Shown here: positions 13,601 through 23,309 of the stretch, piece after piece
Numbering within the stretch: the first letter of the stretch is position 1
How the letters are laid out: each line of letters begins with the position of its first letter
DNA from: Ampelocalamus luodianensis
Lineage: Eukaryota; Streptophyta; Magnoliopsida; Poales; Poaceae
Assembly: GCA_036346255.1 (NCBI GenBank)
Contig: CM070623.1
Coordinates: 26,728,875-26,792,874 of the forward strand
Length of the DNA stretch: 64,000 bases
Direction: 5' to 3'
Notes under the pieces: model-generated
The model's database searches: none
What the model was told of the DNA's origin: nothing
The model's input: the letters and a program-made list of their open reading frames with translations, nothing else
Program-made: the position numbers and the translations under genes

Positions 13601-16600
13601 TACCATGCTTAGCGAGAAAACGATGCAAAGCAGTAGATAGGTATTCCCCAGTAAAGTCAGCACGAAACACACGAATGACCGAATCAAACAGAGTGCGAAC
13701 AATGGTGCAAACATCTGGTAAATAGAGAGAACTTGACTGCTAGAGGACATGAAGTAGATCCAAGTATGATGAGAATAATCGTCAATAAATGTCACATAGT
13801 ATCCAAGTCAGAGTGAACAAAATCAAAAGGATGAGTAGAAACAGAATCACTAGAGGGATAGGGGAGCTGCAGCTACTTGTCAAGCTTGCAACCCATACAA
13901 GGTAAGGAGGTATCCCTAGTAACAGACCCAAGAACACCACAACCTACTAGTGAGGACAGACGTGATTCACAGAGATGGCCCAAACGATAGTGCATTGAGC
14001 GAAGGAAGTAGTAGAGGACGCAACAAAAATAGAGGTAGGGGTAGTGGCTGACTGCCTGGTAGGGACAACGGAAGGAAGGTGCAACTAGTTGAGCTCTTGA
14101 AGATGCTACAAATCACGACGCAGAGGGCCAGCACCAAGCAGAGTCCTGTGTAGCGGTCCTGGACACAACAAGAGTCGGAATCAAGAATAACATGACAGTC
14201 ATGATCAGTGATCTGATCGGTCGACATAAGCTGCATAGTAAGTTTGTGAACATGAGAGACTGCAGGAACATGAAAGGAAGAAGTGGAAAGGATGCCTCGG
14301 TTTACAACAGGAAGGGAAGTACCGTCTGTAGTTTGAACAGTGGAAGGAAGAGCTGTGGGACTCACAAAAGTGAGGTGAGTAGAATCTGATGTCATTTGAA
14401 AAGAAGCATCAGAGCCCAAGATCCACGGAGACAAGATAACAGACAAGGGAGGTGGTGGAGTCAGCGAAGACTACTGAGAAGCAAGAGCCAGACAAAGGTG
14501 GGCGTCGGTGGCATCTCGGGCCTCATCCCCGGTGGCAGTGGACCTGGCATCCCAGGCCTTACCGGCGGTGGTCCCCTCATGCACTACTGTGGTGGACCAT
14601 AGGGAACAGGGCAGGCGGCGTTGGTGTGGCCTGGCGTTAGAGGCGGCCGGATCCGGATGGAGCAGAGTAGATCTAGGGCGGTCTAGGAGAGCGGCGGCCG
14701 GATCTGGACGAAGCACAGAAGATCCGGGGTGGCCTGGTTGTCGGGGCTTGGGATTCGGGTGTCGGGGCTCGGGATCCGGTCATTGGGGCTCGAGGCGGCG
14801 TTGAGCAGATGCGAGTAGAGGCGCGACCGACTGGCTGAGAGGTGAGCTTGGTGAAGTAGAGGCGAGGCCGGTGGAGAGGCAAGCTCGGTGCCGAGGTGAG
14901 CTCAGCGGCGATGTCAGGGAGCTCGACTTGCGGCGGCTGCGTGAGGGCTTGTGGATGGTGAGGCTCGGGTCGAGCATGTGGCATGAGAAGGACGAGCCCG
15001 CCGCAGCGGCGGGTGGATCCGGAGCAGAGGAGGGTACTCGGGGGCATGGCGACGCCGGGGAGCTCGGATTCGGAGTGGGTCTGGGTGGGGAGGTCAGCGT
15101 CGGTGCGCAGCGGCATCGGGGAGCATGGGTGGGGAGTGGACCGGGCGGGGAGGAGCGAGCGGTGTCGGCGAGCTCGAGAATAGAGGAAGCTGAAATACAG
15201 ACGAGAGGAGGGCTCGGAGGCGGCGGAGTTCTGGCGGCAACGGCGGTGAATAGTGGTTAGGGAAAAGAGAGTTCGGGCTCTGTTACCATGTTGGAATGAA
15301 CCCATGATGTATTCCAATGGGCCAAAGTCCAAAATATACAAGTGTAGGTAAATATGCAAAGAGCACCCTATACAATAGACATATCTAACACTTGCATTGC
15401 GATTCGTGCTCTGACGAGCTCGTTTTCCTCTTCTTCGGCATCGTCGTCTACCGCGTCCCTCCAGGTTAGGGCTCAGGTTCATCGGTTATGGTTTGAGTTC
15501 ACCAGAGCCCGAGTTTAGAGGAAGGAGGGGTGGTGGAAGCACGACGGTGGTGCGGTGAGGCGGCGGTGGCACCGCCGGAGCCATGGGTAGGAGGGCGGTG
15601 GTGGGTGGCAGGGACAATGAGACCAGAGTGTTTAGGAGGTGGTGGGAGGCGATGGAGAATTCGGCGGTTGTAGCCGCTGAAGAGAAGAAGATGGTGCGAG
15701 GGCATATTGCCGGAGAGGAGGAAGAAGGCGGCGGCGCAGGGCAGCATGCTAGAGAGGAGGAAGAAGGCGGTGATGGGGGCGGAGGAGGAGATGGGCGCTG
15801 TAGGAGGAGCTCGTTGGCGGCCCTCGCCGGAGGCTGTGTCGGAGAGGCTGAGAGGCAGTCTTAGGCGGTGTGGGGGTGGAGGTGGCGGAGACTGGGTTGG
15901 GGTGGGGTGGGTAGGTTTAGAGTTTAGTTTATATATGGATTGAGGGGATTGAGATGGGTGGTGGGATCTAGATCCAATGGGTGAAAAAATTGACTGAAAG
16001 TTAAGAATTTCAGGCAACTGTGCAATAGACAACCCCTTGTTTCATACAACAACCAAAATATAATTGTTCATACTTGGATGATTCTCATAATTGTTACAAT
16101 TGTTCAAATTGTTGTATCCATCAATTTGAACACTTATCCATCAATTGTTCATACTTGGTTTGTGTCCATGGTTTACAGGATATGTCCAATATGTTGTTGC
16201 TACATGATGTGCCGTTTGTGCCAGCCTATTACTTTCCAACACTAACCTATATTTTTTGTTTAGAACACTTAGATTTTTCTACCTATTTATGTTTAGCTGT
16301 AATTTATTATCTTAGTAGCATCGACATAAGTTACTCGATGTTGAATTTTTTTTTCGCATTTATCACCATGGTGATGCCTGATAGTTTTCATTTCCACATC
16401 AGTGCATTTCATATATGGGCAGCATCCCATCATTATAGGTTGTTAATATTAAGGAATAAGGACTGTCTTTGAGTACTCTGCTCAATTTTTTATTTTCAAG
16501 TTGTTTTTAATATGAATCAGACGATATATCATGGTGAATGTATTATCCTTTTTATGTTAACAGTCTCCAAGTGCTTGCACGAAATTTTACTTGTCAAATT

Positions 16601-19230
16601 CTCTACTGGGGAATTTGGAATTATATCGGGATGAATTTGCCCAAATATGTTTAGTGATTCACTTTCATTTGTCCAGATGATTGCATTGTCTGGCGATATC
16701 ATTATTTGTCCATAAACTTGGGTCCTGGATTACTTTGTTTTAAGTTTTTGTTTCGTTGCATAAGGGGGCCTTTTCAATTGCTGTTTGTGCTTCTCCCCGC
16801 TGCATATAGATCTTTAATTTTTTACTTTGATTTGCCACTTAAGATCTGAAAAGTGGACAGAGATGTGCAAGCTTGAAGGGATGCCATCAAAGAGTTTCAT
16901 CTTCCTACAGTTATTTGAACTGAAGGACGACTTTCTTCAAGCAGAAATTAGAAAACCTTCTCATCAATCAACTTGCTCAGTGAGTAACTAGAATAATTGC
17001 TTTCAGGCTTTCTTTTAGTCTCTGTCTTAGACATTGTGTGAACTTTTTGTGCAAAGAACCTAAAAAATTGTGTGGGCATAACATCTTTGTTGTTACTTAT
17101 CTACTGCATATCTGTCAGGGTGAATTCAATGACCTCATGAGCTCATTGTACATATCATTAGAAGTATTTTGTTGAAGAAAAATGGCAGAAACCAGCTTGC
17201 TGCTGCAAGCAGCAACATTCGTACTTTTTTTTACCACTTTTAAGTTAGAACAAGCTTACTCATTTTTGCTGTGATAATCATCTGTATAAAAACTTGATCC
17301 ATAGCTTGTACCAAGAGCCTTCTTGCACTGTAATGTATGCTCTAAAATAACTGATTCTTGTGTAGCATTTGACAGGTTGGTTTTCTAAACCAATGATTAA
17401 AACCTTGAGGTTGCAACTGAGCATAAGGTTCCTCTCGTTATGTCCTAATGAAGATGCCAGAAACCTTTTGAGGAATGCCTATGAACTTATTGAAAGGACC
17501 AAGAAGCAGGAAGCCCTATGCAGATCTGAGCAACTGAAGGAAAGCAAGGGTGTTGATGAAGGTTTATTCAATTTCAACTTACTTTTTAATACTAGTCAAA
17601 CGCATATATCGTTCAATATATGTATGGGCACTGGACACTGCAGATATAATTTATGATTCACGTTTCTCATTTTGTAGACCTGCTACTGATCTATGAGCAA
17701 TATGAATATATACTGCTGCTTGGATGGCTCAAAACATCTATTATTAAACTAATTTTATGCTGCTTAAATGGCTCAAAACATTTGTTATTAAGCTAATTTT
17801 ATGCATGCTACTGTTTGTACTTTTGTTTGTATGAGCATGCTACAAGTTCAGGTCAGTTGGCATCCCGTGTATTTGGATGAGTTTATGTTTCTTTTTCACA
17901 GAGATACTTAAGCACGTCCATACTGGTTGAATTCTATTTATTCTCCAGAAGCACCTGCTAAACATACTGGTACTGTGGATCAAGAGGGCCCTAACAACTC
18001 CGATAGTGAAGATGTGGATGAAGAGGAAGAGGAAGATAAAGAGGAGTCAGATGGTTATGATTCTCCACCTATGGTATGTCAGTACTTGCATCAATTTCTT
18101 ATGTGTGTTACAGAAACTAAGCCTATACTATTTCTATTGTAGGCAGCGGATGTTCGTGATTTCACCTTAGACGATTCCTGTATCCTTGATACACTTGATT
18201 GATCAATTTTGATTTCTCATAGGGGAGAAGTACTATTTTGGTCCTACTTTGGGATCTGGTCCTTTTTTAGAACAGGATCAGGTCTATGTTAGTATCAAAA
18301 CTTTTCCATTGAAGCTTGTGGCTCTTCATGACTTTGCGCCAGTCTCATGTGGCCCTGCAGATACCTGTTTAGATTTGGGTGGGGAGTTGGGGATTAGAAG
18401 TTTAGAACCACTCATTCGAACAACAGGACAAAAATATGACTTTTCTCTTAGGTATAACATTTGCTTTTGTGATTTTATATTTCATATTGATTACGTTCAT
18501 AATATATAGTGCGAAATGATTTTCACACATTTATCGCCATGTTAACGGACACTGTGACGCAAGATCAATCATTTTAATTTAGCTTTTCCCCCCTTTTTTG
18601 GGATGTCGCATTGACATTTGTTATTTCTCCTGGATACATATGGAGGGGTAGTTGAAAACATTATTGTGTGGTTAATAAAGCAAACAAATACAACATGTTG
18701 CTATACTTTCACTCATCCTGCAGCAGTTAGTTCATATACATTGAAACCCTTAGATTAGATGTGGATAATTGATTAGCGGTGCATTCATGGCACAATTAGG
18801 TAACTTGCAAAGTGACTGATCTTTAGTACTCCGTTGAAATAGTATTAATGTATTTGAACTAAGGTTGAGTGTCAGTTTGGTCATGCTCCAAAGGCAACAT
18901 AGATTCAGCTTTTACATGGTTGAAGAATATTTTGTTGTTTTTGCTTGTAATATATGAATGGTTGGAGTTGTCTTATGTTTATTAACATCATAATATGATC
19001 TGTCTCAATCCAATCTTCCCTTGGACGAGGTCCCAAATGGTTTCCTATGACATGTACTAGACACACTTGGAGAAGGCTTTTACAATGGATACCTCGAAGA
19101 GGTGTTGCGCAGCTTTCCACTGCACGAAGATGGCCAGAATAATGATGTCCCTAATAATGCTGAAGCAAGTGATGGGGAGTTTGAAATTTACGAACAGCCC
19201 AGTGACGATGAAGAGTATTCTGATGGTTAG
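1613..19230 (+). CDS. GTF3C5: General transcription factor 3C polypeptide 5 (TFIIIC subunit, Tau95 family)
   Basis: Subunit of TFIIIC, the nuclear factor that binds the internal A-box of tRNA-type promoters and recruits TFIIIB and RNA polymerase III. Exons read by eye: 1613-1801, 1893-2088, 3672-3770, 3865-3955, 4563-4629, 5574-5616, 6593-6764, 6899-6997, 9195-9260, 16844-16979, 17366-17561, 17949-18073, 18143-18179, 19061-19230. They join in frame (1686 nt) to 561 residues and a TAG stop. Residues ~30-130 look like the Tau95 N-terminal domain (FRPEDPYCHPAFGE). Residues ~215-390 look like the Tau95 DNA-binding/HTH region (motifs RAGYYFSTGPFGKFWIRRGY, WPRQSLYERLLDDG). An acidic tail occurs at ~465-490 and again near the C-terminus. 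All introns are GT-AG except intron 6 (AT-AC). The exon 3/4 junction is the least certain. The length is usual for plant homologues. The reading frame is open throughout, so the gene looks functional. Confidence 0.9.
2089..3671 (+). other. GTF3C5 intron 2 with possible retrotransposon scrap
   Basis: GT-AG intron of ~1.6 kb. About 2490-2870 has the look of a degraded LTR fragment (TTATAGGGACGACCC, then AT-rich sequence and a GTACTGTTCACACATGAACA stretch), but no ends or target-site duplication were found. The rest is ordinary AT-rich intron. Confidence 0.35.
5617..6592 (+). other. U12-type AT-AC intron (GTF3C5 intron 6)
   Basis: After ...AACATTCAAG the sequence is ATATCCTTTG, a perfect minor-spliceosome 5' splice site. 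Reading on in frame hits a stop within six codons, and no usable GT lies nearby. The intron ends TACCTTAATTGGCATTTAC. TACCTTAAT matches the U12 branch consensus, with the branch A 11 nt before the terminal AC. Joining 5616 to 6593 restores the reading frame across the conserved PFNIQ..PGKINWED region. Length is 976 bp. Confidence 0.9.
7324..7433. repeat. Small GC-rich fold-back element in intron 8
   Basis: The ends AGTGTTCCCCTAGGCGC and GCGCCCAGGGGAACACT are inverted repeats with one mismatch. The interior repeats CGCCTAGGCG-like words. The flanks GTTTTTGTTAG and GTTTTTATTAG are near-identical and could be an old target-site duplication. Non-coding. A run of about 20 A precedes it near 7223-7242. 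Confidence 0.7.
7542..9090. mobile_element. Non-autonomous hAT-type transposon with GC-rich cargo, in GTF3C5 intron 8
   Basis: A perfect 8-bp target-site duplication ATCAAGGG flanks it at 7534-7541 and 9091-9098. The ends are CAGTGGCGGATCCAGG and its near-complement CTAGATCCGCCCCTG; 8-bp duplication and CA..TG ends are typical of hAT. There is no transposase. The interior has AT-rich arms, a ~100-bp direct duplication near 8132-8310 and a sharply bounded GC-rich block at ~8380-8930 with ORFs on both strands. The block repeats the phrase TGCGTCCTTGTGCCGCCGC and looks like a captured gene fragment, though I recognise no protein. The intact duplication suggests a fairly recent insertion. Confidence 0.85.
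10130..10667. mobile_element. Non-autonomous TIR DNA transposon (hAT-like), intron 9
   Basis: Perfect 12-bp terminal inverted repeats CAAGGTTGTCAC and GTGACAACCTTG. They are flanked by the 8-bp direct repeat GTGAGGAG (10122-10129 and 10668-10675). The interior is GC-rich and its ORFs do not resemble a transposase. The 8-bp duplication favours hAT; a 9-bp Mutator reading is nearly as good because the next base also matches. Confidence 0.75.
11179..11287 (-). repeat. 3' LTR of the intron-9 Copia (109 bp)
   Basis: Direct repeat of 15289-15390, with TG..CA ends and differing by small indels and substitutions. At ~105 bp these LTRs are far shorter than usual for Copia. Confidence 0.9.
11288..11300 (-). 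other. Polypurine tract of the intron-9 Copia
   Basis: On the minus strand GAGTTTGAGGGGGG directly precedes the 3' LTR start TGTTAGA. Confidence 0.75.
11300..14450 (-). pseudogene. Copia pol polyprotein, degraded
   Basis: Read from high to low coordinates. About 14450-13960 shows a protease/GAG-pre-integrase region (WIL..DASFQMTSDS, an altered DSGAS-type site). About 13800-13370 is integrase core (FIDDYSHHTWIYF, then GEYLS..LAKHGTL and a GVSE..HRHLLE stretch that keeps the catalytic E). About 12980-12190 is the RT N-terminal part, whose YVDD-type active site has become SVDMII, so catalysis is lost. About 12172-11340 is RT end and RNase H (VGSLIYL, YSDATWAS, SRSSAEAE). Stops and frameshifts separate the blocks. 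It lies antisense within the host gene's intron. Confidence 0.85.
15277..15288 (-). other. Primer-binding site, initiator-Met tRNA type
   Basis: Minus strand TGGTAACAGAGC differs by one base from the usual plant TGGTATCAGAGC. It abuts the 5' LTR. Confidence 0.8.
15289..15390 (-). repeat. 5' LTR of the intron-9 Copia (102 bp)
   Basis: Direct repeat of 11179-11287. The minus-strand primer-binding site lies immediately inside it. Confidence 0.9.
18180..19060 (+). other. Probable U12-type GT-AG intron (GTF3C5 intron 13)
   Basis: The donor is GTATCCTTGA, matching the U12 consensus RTATCCTT. The 3' end TTTCCTATGACATGTACTAG has a branch-like TTCCTATGAC, with its A 10 nt before the exon. Reading through instead gives a stop after about six codons. 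Splicing to 19061 gives the conserved-looking SYTLGEGFYNGYLEEVL. The branch element is less canonical than in intron 6. Confidence 0.75.
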
Positions 19231-19538
19231 TAGGGCCTTTGGGGAGTTGCAAGCCATCCTTAGGTTTAATTTTACAAGCTGGTGTCGACGAAAGATCACG
19301 TGCATGTAGAAAAGCCATTATTTAGCTTAGTTATTAGATGATCCTTCTTTTGTATATTTTAGAGCTTATATTTGGATTTGATAGCAGGTTTTTGAGATAT
19401 CAAGGGTTTCAATGAAGATCAGTTTCCTTATTTGAAATTCAGATGACATTGGATGTAATGACAAGCAAGTTAACTGTGGTATACAGTCTTCCAGCTGTAT
19501 TTTTTATGCTGTGTGTGTAAACTGTTTAAGCCCTGTTG

Positions 19539-19544
19539 AATAAA
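19539..19544 (+). terminator. Candidate poly(A) signal of GTF3C5
   Basis: AATAAA about 310 bp after the stop codon in AT-rich sequence. It is the first canonical hexamer noted in the 3' region; the real cleavage site is unknown. Confidence 0.45.
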
Positions 19545-20421
19545 TCGCTATTCCTGTCATGGGCAGTTTACCATATCCTAGTTGGGTTCGGGAATTACGG
19601 CAATCCCCGGCTACCGCCGGTTCCGGGCGGGTATCTGGAATCCTGCTCCTGAGTCGTGACTCCTGAACACGTTTTGTGCTAGACGTTGGATTGCTGGTTT
19701 AGTAGGCCCAGGTCCCAACACGTTTTGCTTGTTGATCATGTTGTTAGCTTAGACAAAAGACGGCGCTGAAGCTAAACCATTCCGTATTGTCTATTTCGCC
19801 ATCAGCACGGTGGTCTACGTTCTCCAATCCATCAGTCCGTATAACCTTGGCTGCTTTGCTGCTCCATTCTGAGCTCTCAGAGACTCAGACAAGGATTTTT
19901 TTTACAATACATTTTTATTAATATCACCGAAATAAATGCTCGGAAAATTTTTTTACCAAAAAAACCTTCAGTCGCCGTTCAAAACGGCAATAAAGCTTCT
20001 ATAGCCGTTTCATTTGGCGATGGAGAGGCTTTCTGGCCAAACGAAAGGACGAAAAGAAGCTATGTCGGCGTGGCCAACAGGTTAGGCAAAGCTGTCACCG
20101 TTGCATTCGGTGAGGAGAGCTCTGTCGCCAATTCAAACGACGACAAAGAAGCAAATCGTCATTGGAATTGTATAGGTATGTTTTGTAGGACGTGTGTAGT
20201 TTTCCCCTCAGTTATTACAGTTTATGATGGGATAAAAATACCCACAAATTTATGTTCAAATATAGATAGGGGTTTTATTATTAGGTGTACTAATAGGTCT
20301 ATTTCGTGGTGCTTAATTGATCGAACACTTGACATTAACATCGTCTTATTCGTCGAAATGATCGACAAGTATGACTGAGCGAGTATCTTTTAAAATATAC
20401 TATAGAGAAGGCGTTCCATAG
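19545..20421. other. Intergenic stretch before the Mutator pseudogene
   Basis: It contains a short GC-rich patch near 19590-19650, then sequence with repeated GCCGTT/CGGC words near 19970-20130. The latter may be the upstream part of the Mutator element. No ends, ORF or RNA gene could be supported. Confidence 0.35.
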
Positions 20422-21328
20422 ATGGGTGTAGATAGAGTTGATTCGTGCAAAGCATATCTGTCAAATCCAGAGGAGCGTATAGGGGGCAGTGTGATGTGGT
20501 TGTTGTGTCACATGTTCTTGTTGGACTATGCTTTGCACGATTCGAAGTTGCATGGTGTTGCAACCTGGGCACAACACACATACTGGAAGTTAGTGGAGCT
20601 GAAGGACCCGAATTGGTGGAGCTCATACTTAAGATTGGCGAAGGAGCGTGGATGGGAGCTAGTCTTGCTGGCATAGGCCTTCGAGGTCTCTCCAATTTGT
20701 GTGATGCAAGAAGATCCAGTCGGTGGTGATGCCGAAGAAGTTGGACAGTCCAACCACAGTGACACGTACTGTATGTGCCAAGATAGAGCAGTTGGCACCG
20801 ATACAGTTGAAGTTGGGCCCTTAGACCTTCCCATGGGCGAGGCACAAGAAGCTACATGTGTTGCAGACGAAGGTGAGCAAATCGAAGCCTTAGTGGAATG
20901 GATGGAGCTCGGAGATCGTGATTACAAGGCATTGTTCGACAATGAAGGATCGGGTGATGAGCAAGGTGGAGGTGATCATGCCATTCCGTTGGAGTGGAAC
21001 ACGTACTAATTTGACAACTTTGTCATGAACGAAGGTGACCGTGTGCCAAGGGAGTACCTGCGGAACGAGGTCAGGCAAGGATCGATGTACAAAAGTAAGG
21101 AGGTAGTGTAGGAAGCTGTTAAATTCTAGGCATTGTCAGATCGGAGGACGTTCAGGGTTGTCAAGTCTAACCCACGATTCTACAACATGAAGTGTGTGAT
21201 AGAGGGATGCATTTGGAGAGTGCATTCATACCAACCTAAGTGCCTAGAGTAATTCCGCGCACATAAGTCATGACAGAGGCCATGCAATCCCATAGAAACC
21301 TATCTTCAAGCTTCATTGCAAATGTTAC

Positions 21329-21725
21329 TGATGCGGACATCCTTAGCTATGTTATTCCATATAGTGTTTTCAATTCATCAAGTATCTCAGAATAACATGA
21401 GCTTACTAAAGGAGTTGAAGAACAAGAGAAGTTTGTGCAAAGAAGCTTAACCAACAGGTGAATATGTTCCCTGAATTTCCTTTTAATTTTGTCGAGAATA
21501 TTATACTACCCAATAGCGGGTCATTGCTTGTTGCCATGTTTGAAGGAGAAGGTTTATGGGAAAATCAAGAAGATGATGCTTCTCAGGGTGTTTTGATGCT
21601 TGCAAAAATAGCATGCGGCCCGTGGAAGGCATGGGAGGTAGGGGCGCATGAGATGAACAATAGATGGCGCTTTACTGTTCTTGAAGTTCTCGATGATCTT
21701 CGCAGCAACTTGGAAGGATCTAGCA

Positions 21726-21811
<86 letters not shown>

Positions 21812-22724
21812 AAAAGCTTACAAGTCTACTTTCCAATGGATCAAATGACATATGATTTGGAGCTTTCTACAAAAAGTTATGGATATTGGAGTGCTTGCTG
21901 CATGTTCAGACCGACCGACGCGCGAGAGTTAACAAACTTGAGAGTCTGTGGCTTGTACGACATCTTGGGATGATATCCAGCTATGCCATGACTTTCGAAA
22001 GGTTTACAAGAGTTACTTTCTCAAGTTTCACACAAATTCAAATCATTTCAATTAAGGAGATTGAAGATAGGAATGTTTGGATTCAATTCGGATTCGGAAT
22101 CAGAAAGTTCAAATTAAAAAGGCTATAACTTTGACAAACGGAGTCCGATTTGGGTGTTTTTGTGCTTTTTGGAAAGATAACTACAAGACCGACTCAATGA
22201 ATCCTCTCTCAGCCTCAGATTCATCCTGTGTCAGAAGATATGTTTGAAACAATGTGACGGTTATAAAATTAAATTTCCCCCTTTTGTTTTAGATTGTGTT
22301 CGAATTAGAGTACAAGCTCTAATTCCAAAATAGAGGAGTAGGGCCTCTTGGCCAGCCATGAGGTGGAGAAGGGCACTATATATTGAGGGGTAGACCCCCA
22401 TTGTAACCTCATACCACGATTAATATATTTATTTGCTTTTGCAACAATAGCATTCAACACTTGATTCTTCCAAGAAGTTTGGTGAAGGCCAACAACTTGA
22501 AGGGGAATAGAGCGTTATTCTTCCCGAGACTGTTTTATCTTTCCACTGGGAATTGAGGGATCGGTAAAACTCCACTTGGTGGTCAGGTAGAGTACACGTG
22601 AGATTGGGCGAATTAAAGAGTTGCAAGTTCATGCATTGGCATCGGGTGAGCAACTACGATTTGTCAAGTCAAGTGTGCAAGTTATCTTCGATCCTACGTC
22701 GAGAAGATCGGGCACCCCGTATCA
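21329..22724 (+). mobile_element. Solo LTR inside the MURA pseudogene
   Basis: Starts TGATGCGGACATCC and ends CACCCCGTATCA. Flanks are GTTAC (21324-21328) and GTTAT (22725-22729); removing the insert and one flank restores the MURA codons, so GTTAT is the original target. It has a TATA box (CACTATATATTGAGG, ~22375) and a poly(A)-like AT-rich stretch about 50 bp later, typical of an LTR read on the plus strand. No coding sequence. Length 1396 bp. Confidence 0.85.
21728..21808. repeat. (AT)n microsatellite, ~40 units
   Basis: Uninterrupted alternating A and T for about 80 bp inside the solo LTR. Length is probably polymorphic. Confidence 0.95.
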
Positions 22725-23309
22725 GTTATGTACGATGAGATTGTGGATAATATGGATTTGAGCCACGCTCCATAATTCTAGCCATAGAAGGGTGGTTCCA
22801 GTGTACAATCACCTATGCTAAGGCTTGGAGGGCGAAACAGAAGGCACTAGAAGCAAGGTTCGATACATTTGAAGAGTTACCACAACCTGCCTAGTGTGCT
22901 TTGAGTCATACAACAAAGGAATCCTGGGACCCAAGTCGATATTGTGGAAGAAGCCTTCAAGTGGTTTGCCAGGAATATGGTACCGAAGCGAGCATTCTTT
23001 ACATTCGGTGCGTGCATAAATGCATTCTGACATTGCCGTTCGTTATTGTGCGTGGATGACACCTTCTTGACCAGGAAGTACAAGGGCCAAATACTGACAG
23101 CAATTGTGGTGGATGGCAACAACTAGGTCCTTCCCATTGCACTTGCATTCGTGGAGAGTGAGAACACCAACAATTGGTTATGGTTTTTGAGGAACGTTAA
23201 GACTGCTATTGTGGACAACCGCCCAAATGTTTGTCATACATGATCGGCATACTAGCCTATTGAAGTCAATTATGCATTGGCAGCACTGAAGAATCTAGAC
23301 CCGCCATTA

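Larger units (their letters stand above)
11179..15390 (-). mobile_element. Copia LTR retrotransposon with very short LTRs, inserted in the Mutator-like element
   Basis: The LTRs (11179-11287 and 15289-15390) start TGTTGGAATG and end ATCTAACA. A perfect 5-bp duplication CTTGC flanks the element (11174-11178, 15391-15395). On the minus strand a primer-binding site TGGTAACAGAGC follows the 5' LTR and a G-rich polypurine tract precedes the 3' LTR. Pol domains run protease, integrase, RT, RNase H in Copia order. The gag end (14470-15280) is replaced by or overgrown with GC-rich sequence. Many stops make it defective. Confidence 0.9.
11112..16036. mobile_element. Mutator-like element (Pack-MULE candidate), split by a Copia insertion
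   Basis: About 70 bp of inverted terminal sequence matches between 11112-11178 and 15970-16036. Shared words are GCACAG, AACTTTCAGT, TCACC and TTGGATCT. The 9-bp flanks TTATTTCAT and TTGTTTCAT differ at one base, as expected for an old Mutator target-site duplication. Without the Copia the element is ~0.7 kb. Its cargo at 15396-15960 is GC-rich. On the minus strand it has a TATA-like CATATATAAAC near 15930 followed by a proline- and serine-rich ORF (15499-16032), resembling a captured gene 5' end. No transposase. Confidence 0.65.
9261..16843 (+). other. GTF3C5 intron 9, expanded by insertions
   Basis: A GT-AG intron of ~7.6 kb. Nested transposons at 10130-10667 and 11112-16036 account for about 5.5 kb. 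The remaining ~2.1 kb (9261-10129, 10668-11111, 16037-16843) is AT-rich and shows nothing recognisable. Confidence 0.8.
20422..23309 (+). pseudogene. Mutator-type (MURA) transposase, broken
   Basis: Three blocks of a MuDR-family transposase are seen. About 20700-21009 is an acidic N-terminal region. About 21010-21250 is the zinc-binding DNA-binding region (FRVVKSNPRFYNMKC..GCIWRVHSYQP). About 22725-23309 is the catalytic MULE domain (MYDEIVDNMDLSHA, ITYAKAWRAKQKALEARF, FLTRKYKGQILTAIVVDGNN). In-frame stops (for example after VVDGNN) and frameshifts are common. A solo LTR at 21329-22724 cuts the frame exactly within A-N-V-M-Y-D-E. The sequence breaks off at 23309 where an LTR begins. No terminal inverted repeats were found. 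Confidence 0.8.

Noticed and set aside
14673..15482. 269-codon minus-strand ORF
   Set aside because: Runs through the Copia LTR and PBS; an accident of GC-rich sequence.
15499..16032. 177-codon minus-strand ORF
   Set aside because: Low-complexity proline/serine-rich product of a GC-rich block inside a Mutator-like element; no known domain. Treated as possible captured sequence, not a gene.
21458..21973. 171-codon ORF with a tyrosine-isoleucine run
   Set aside because: The run is the translated AT microsatellite and the ORF lies wholly in a solo LTR.
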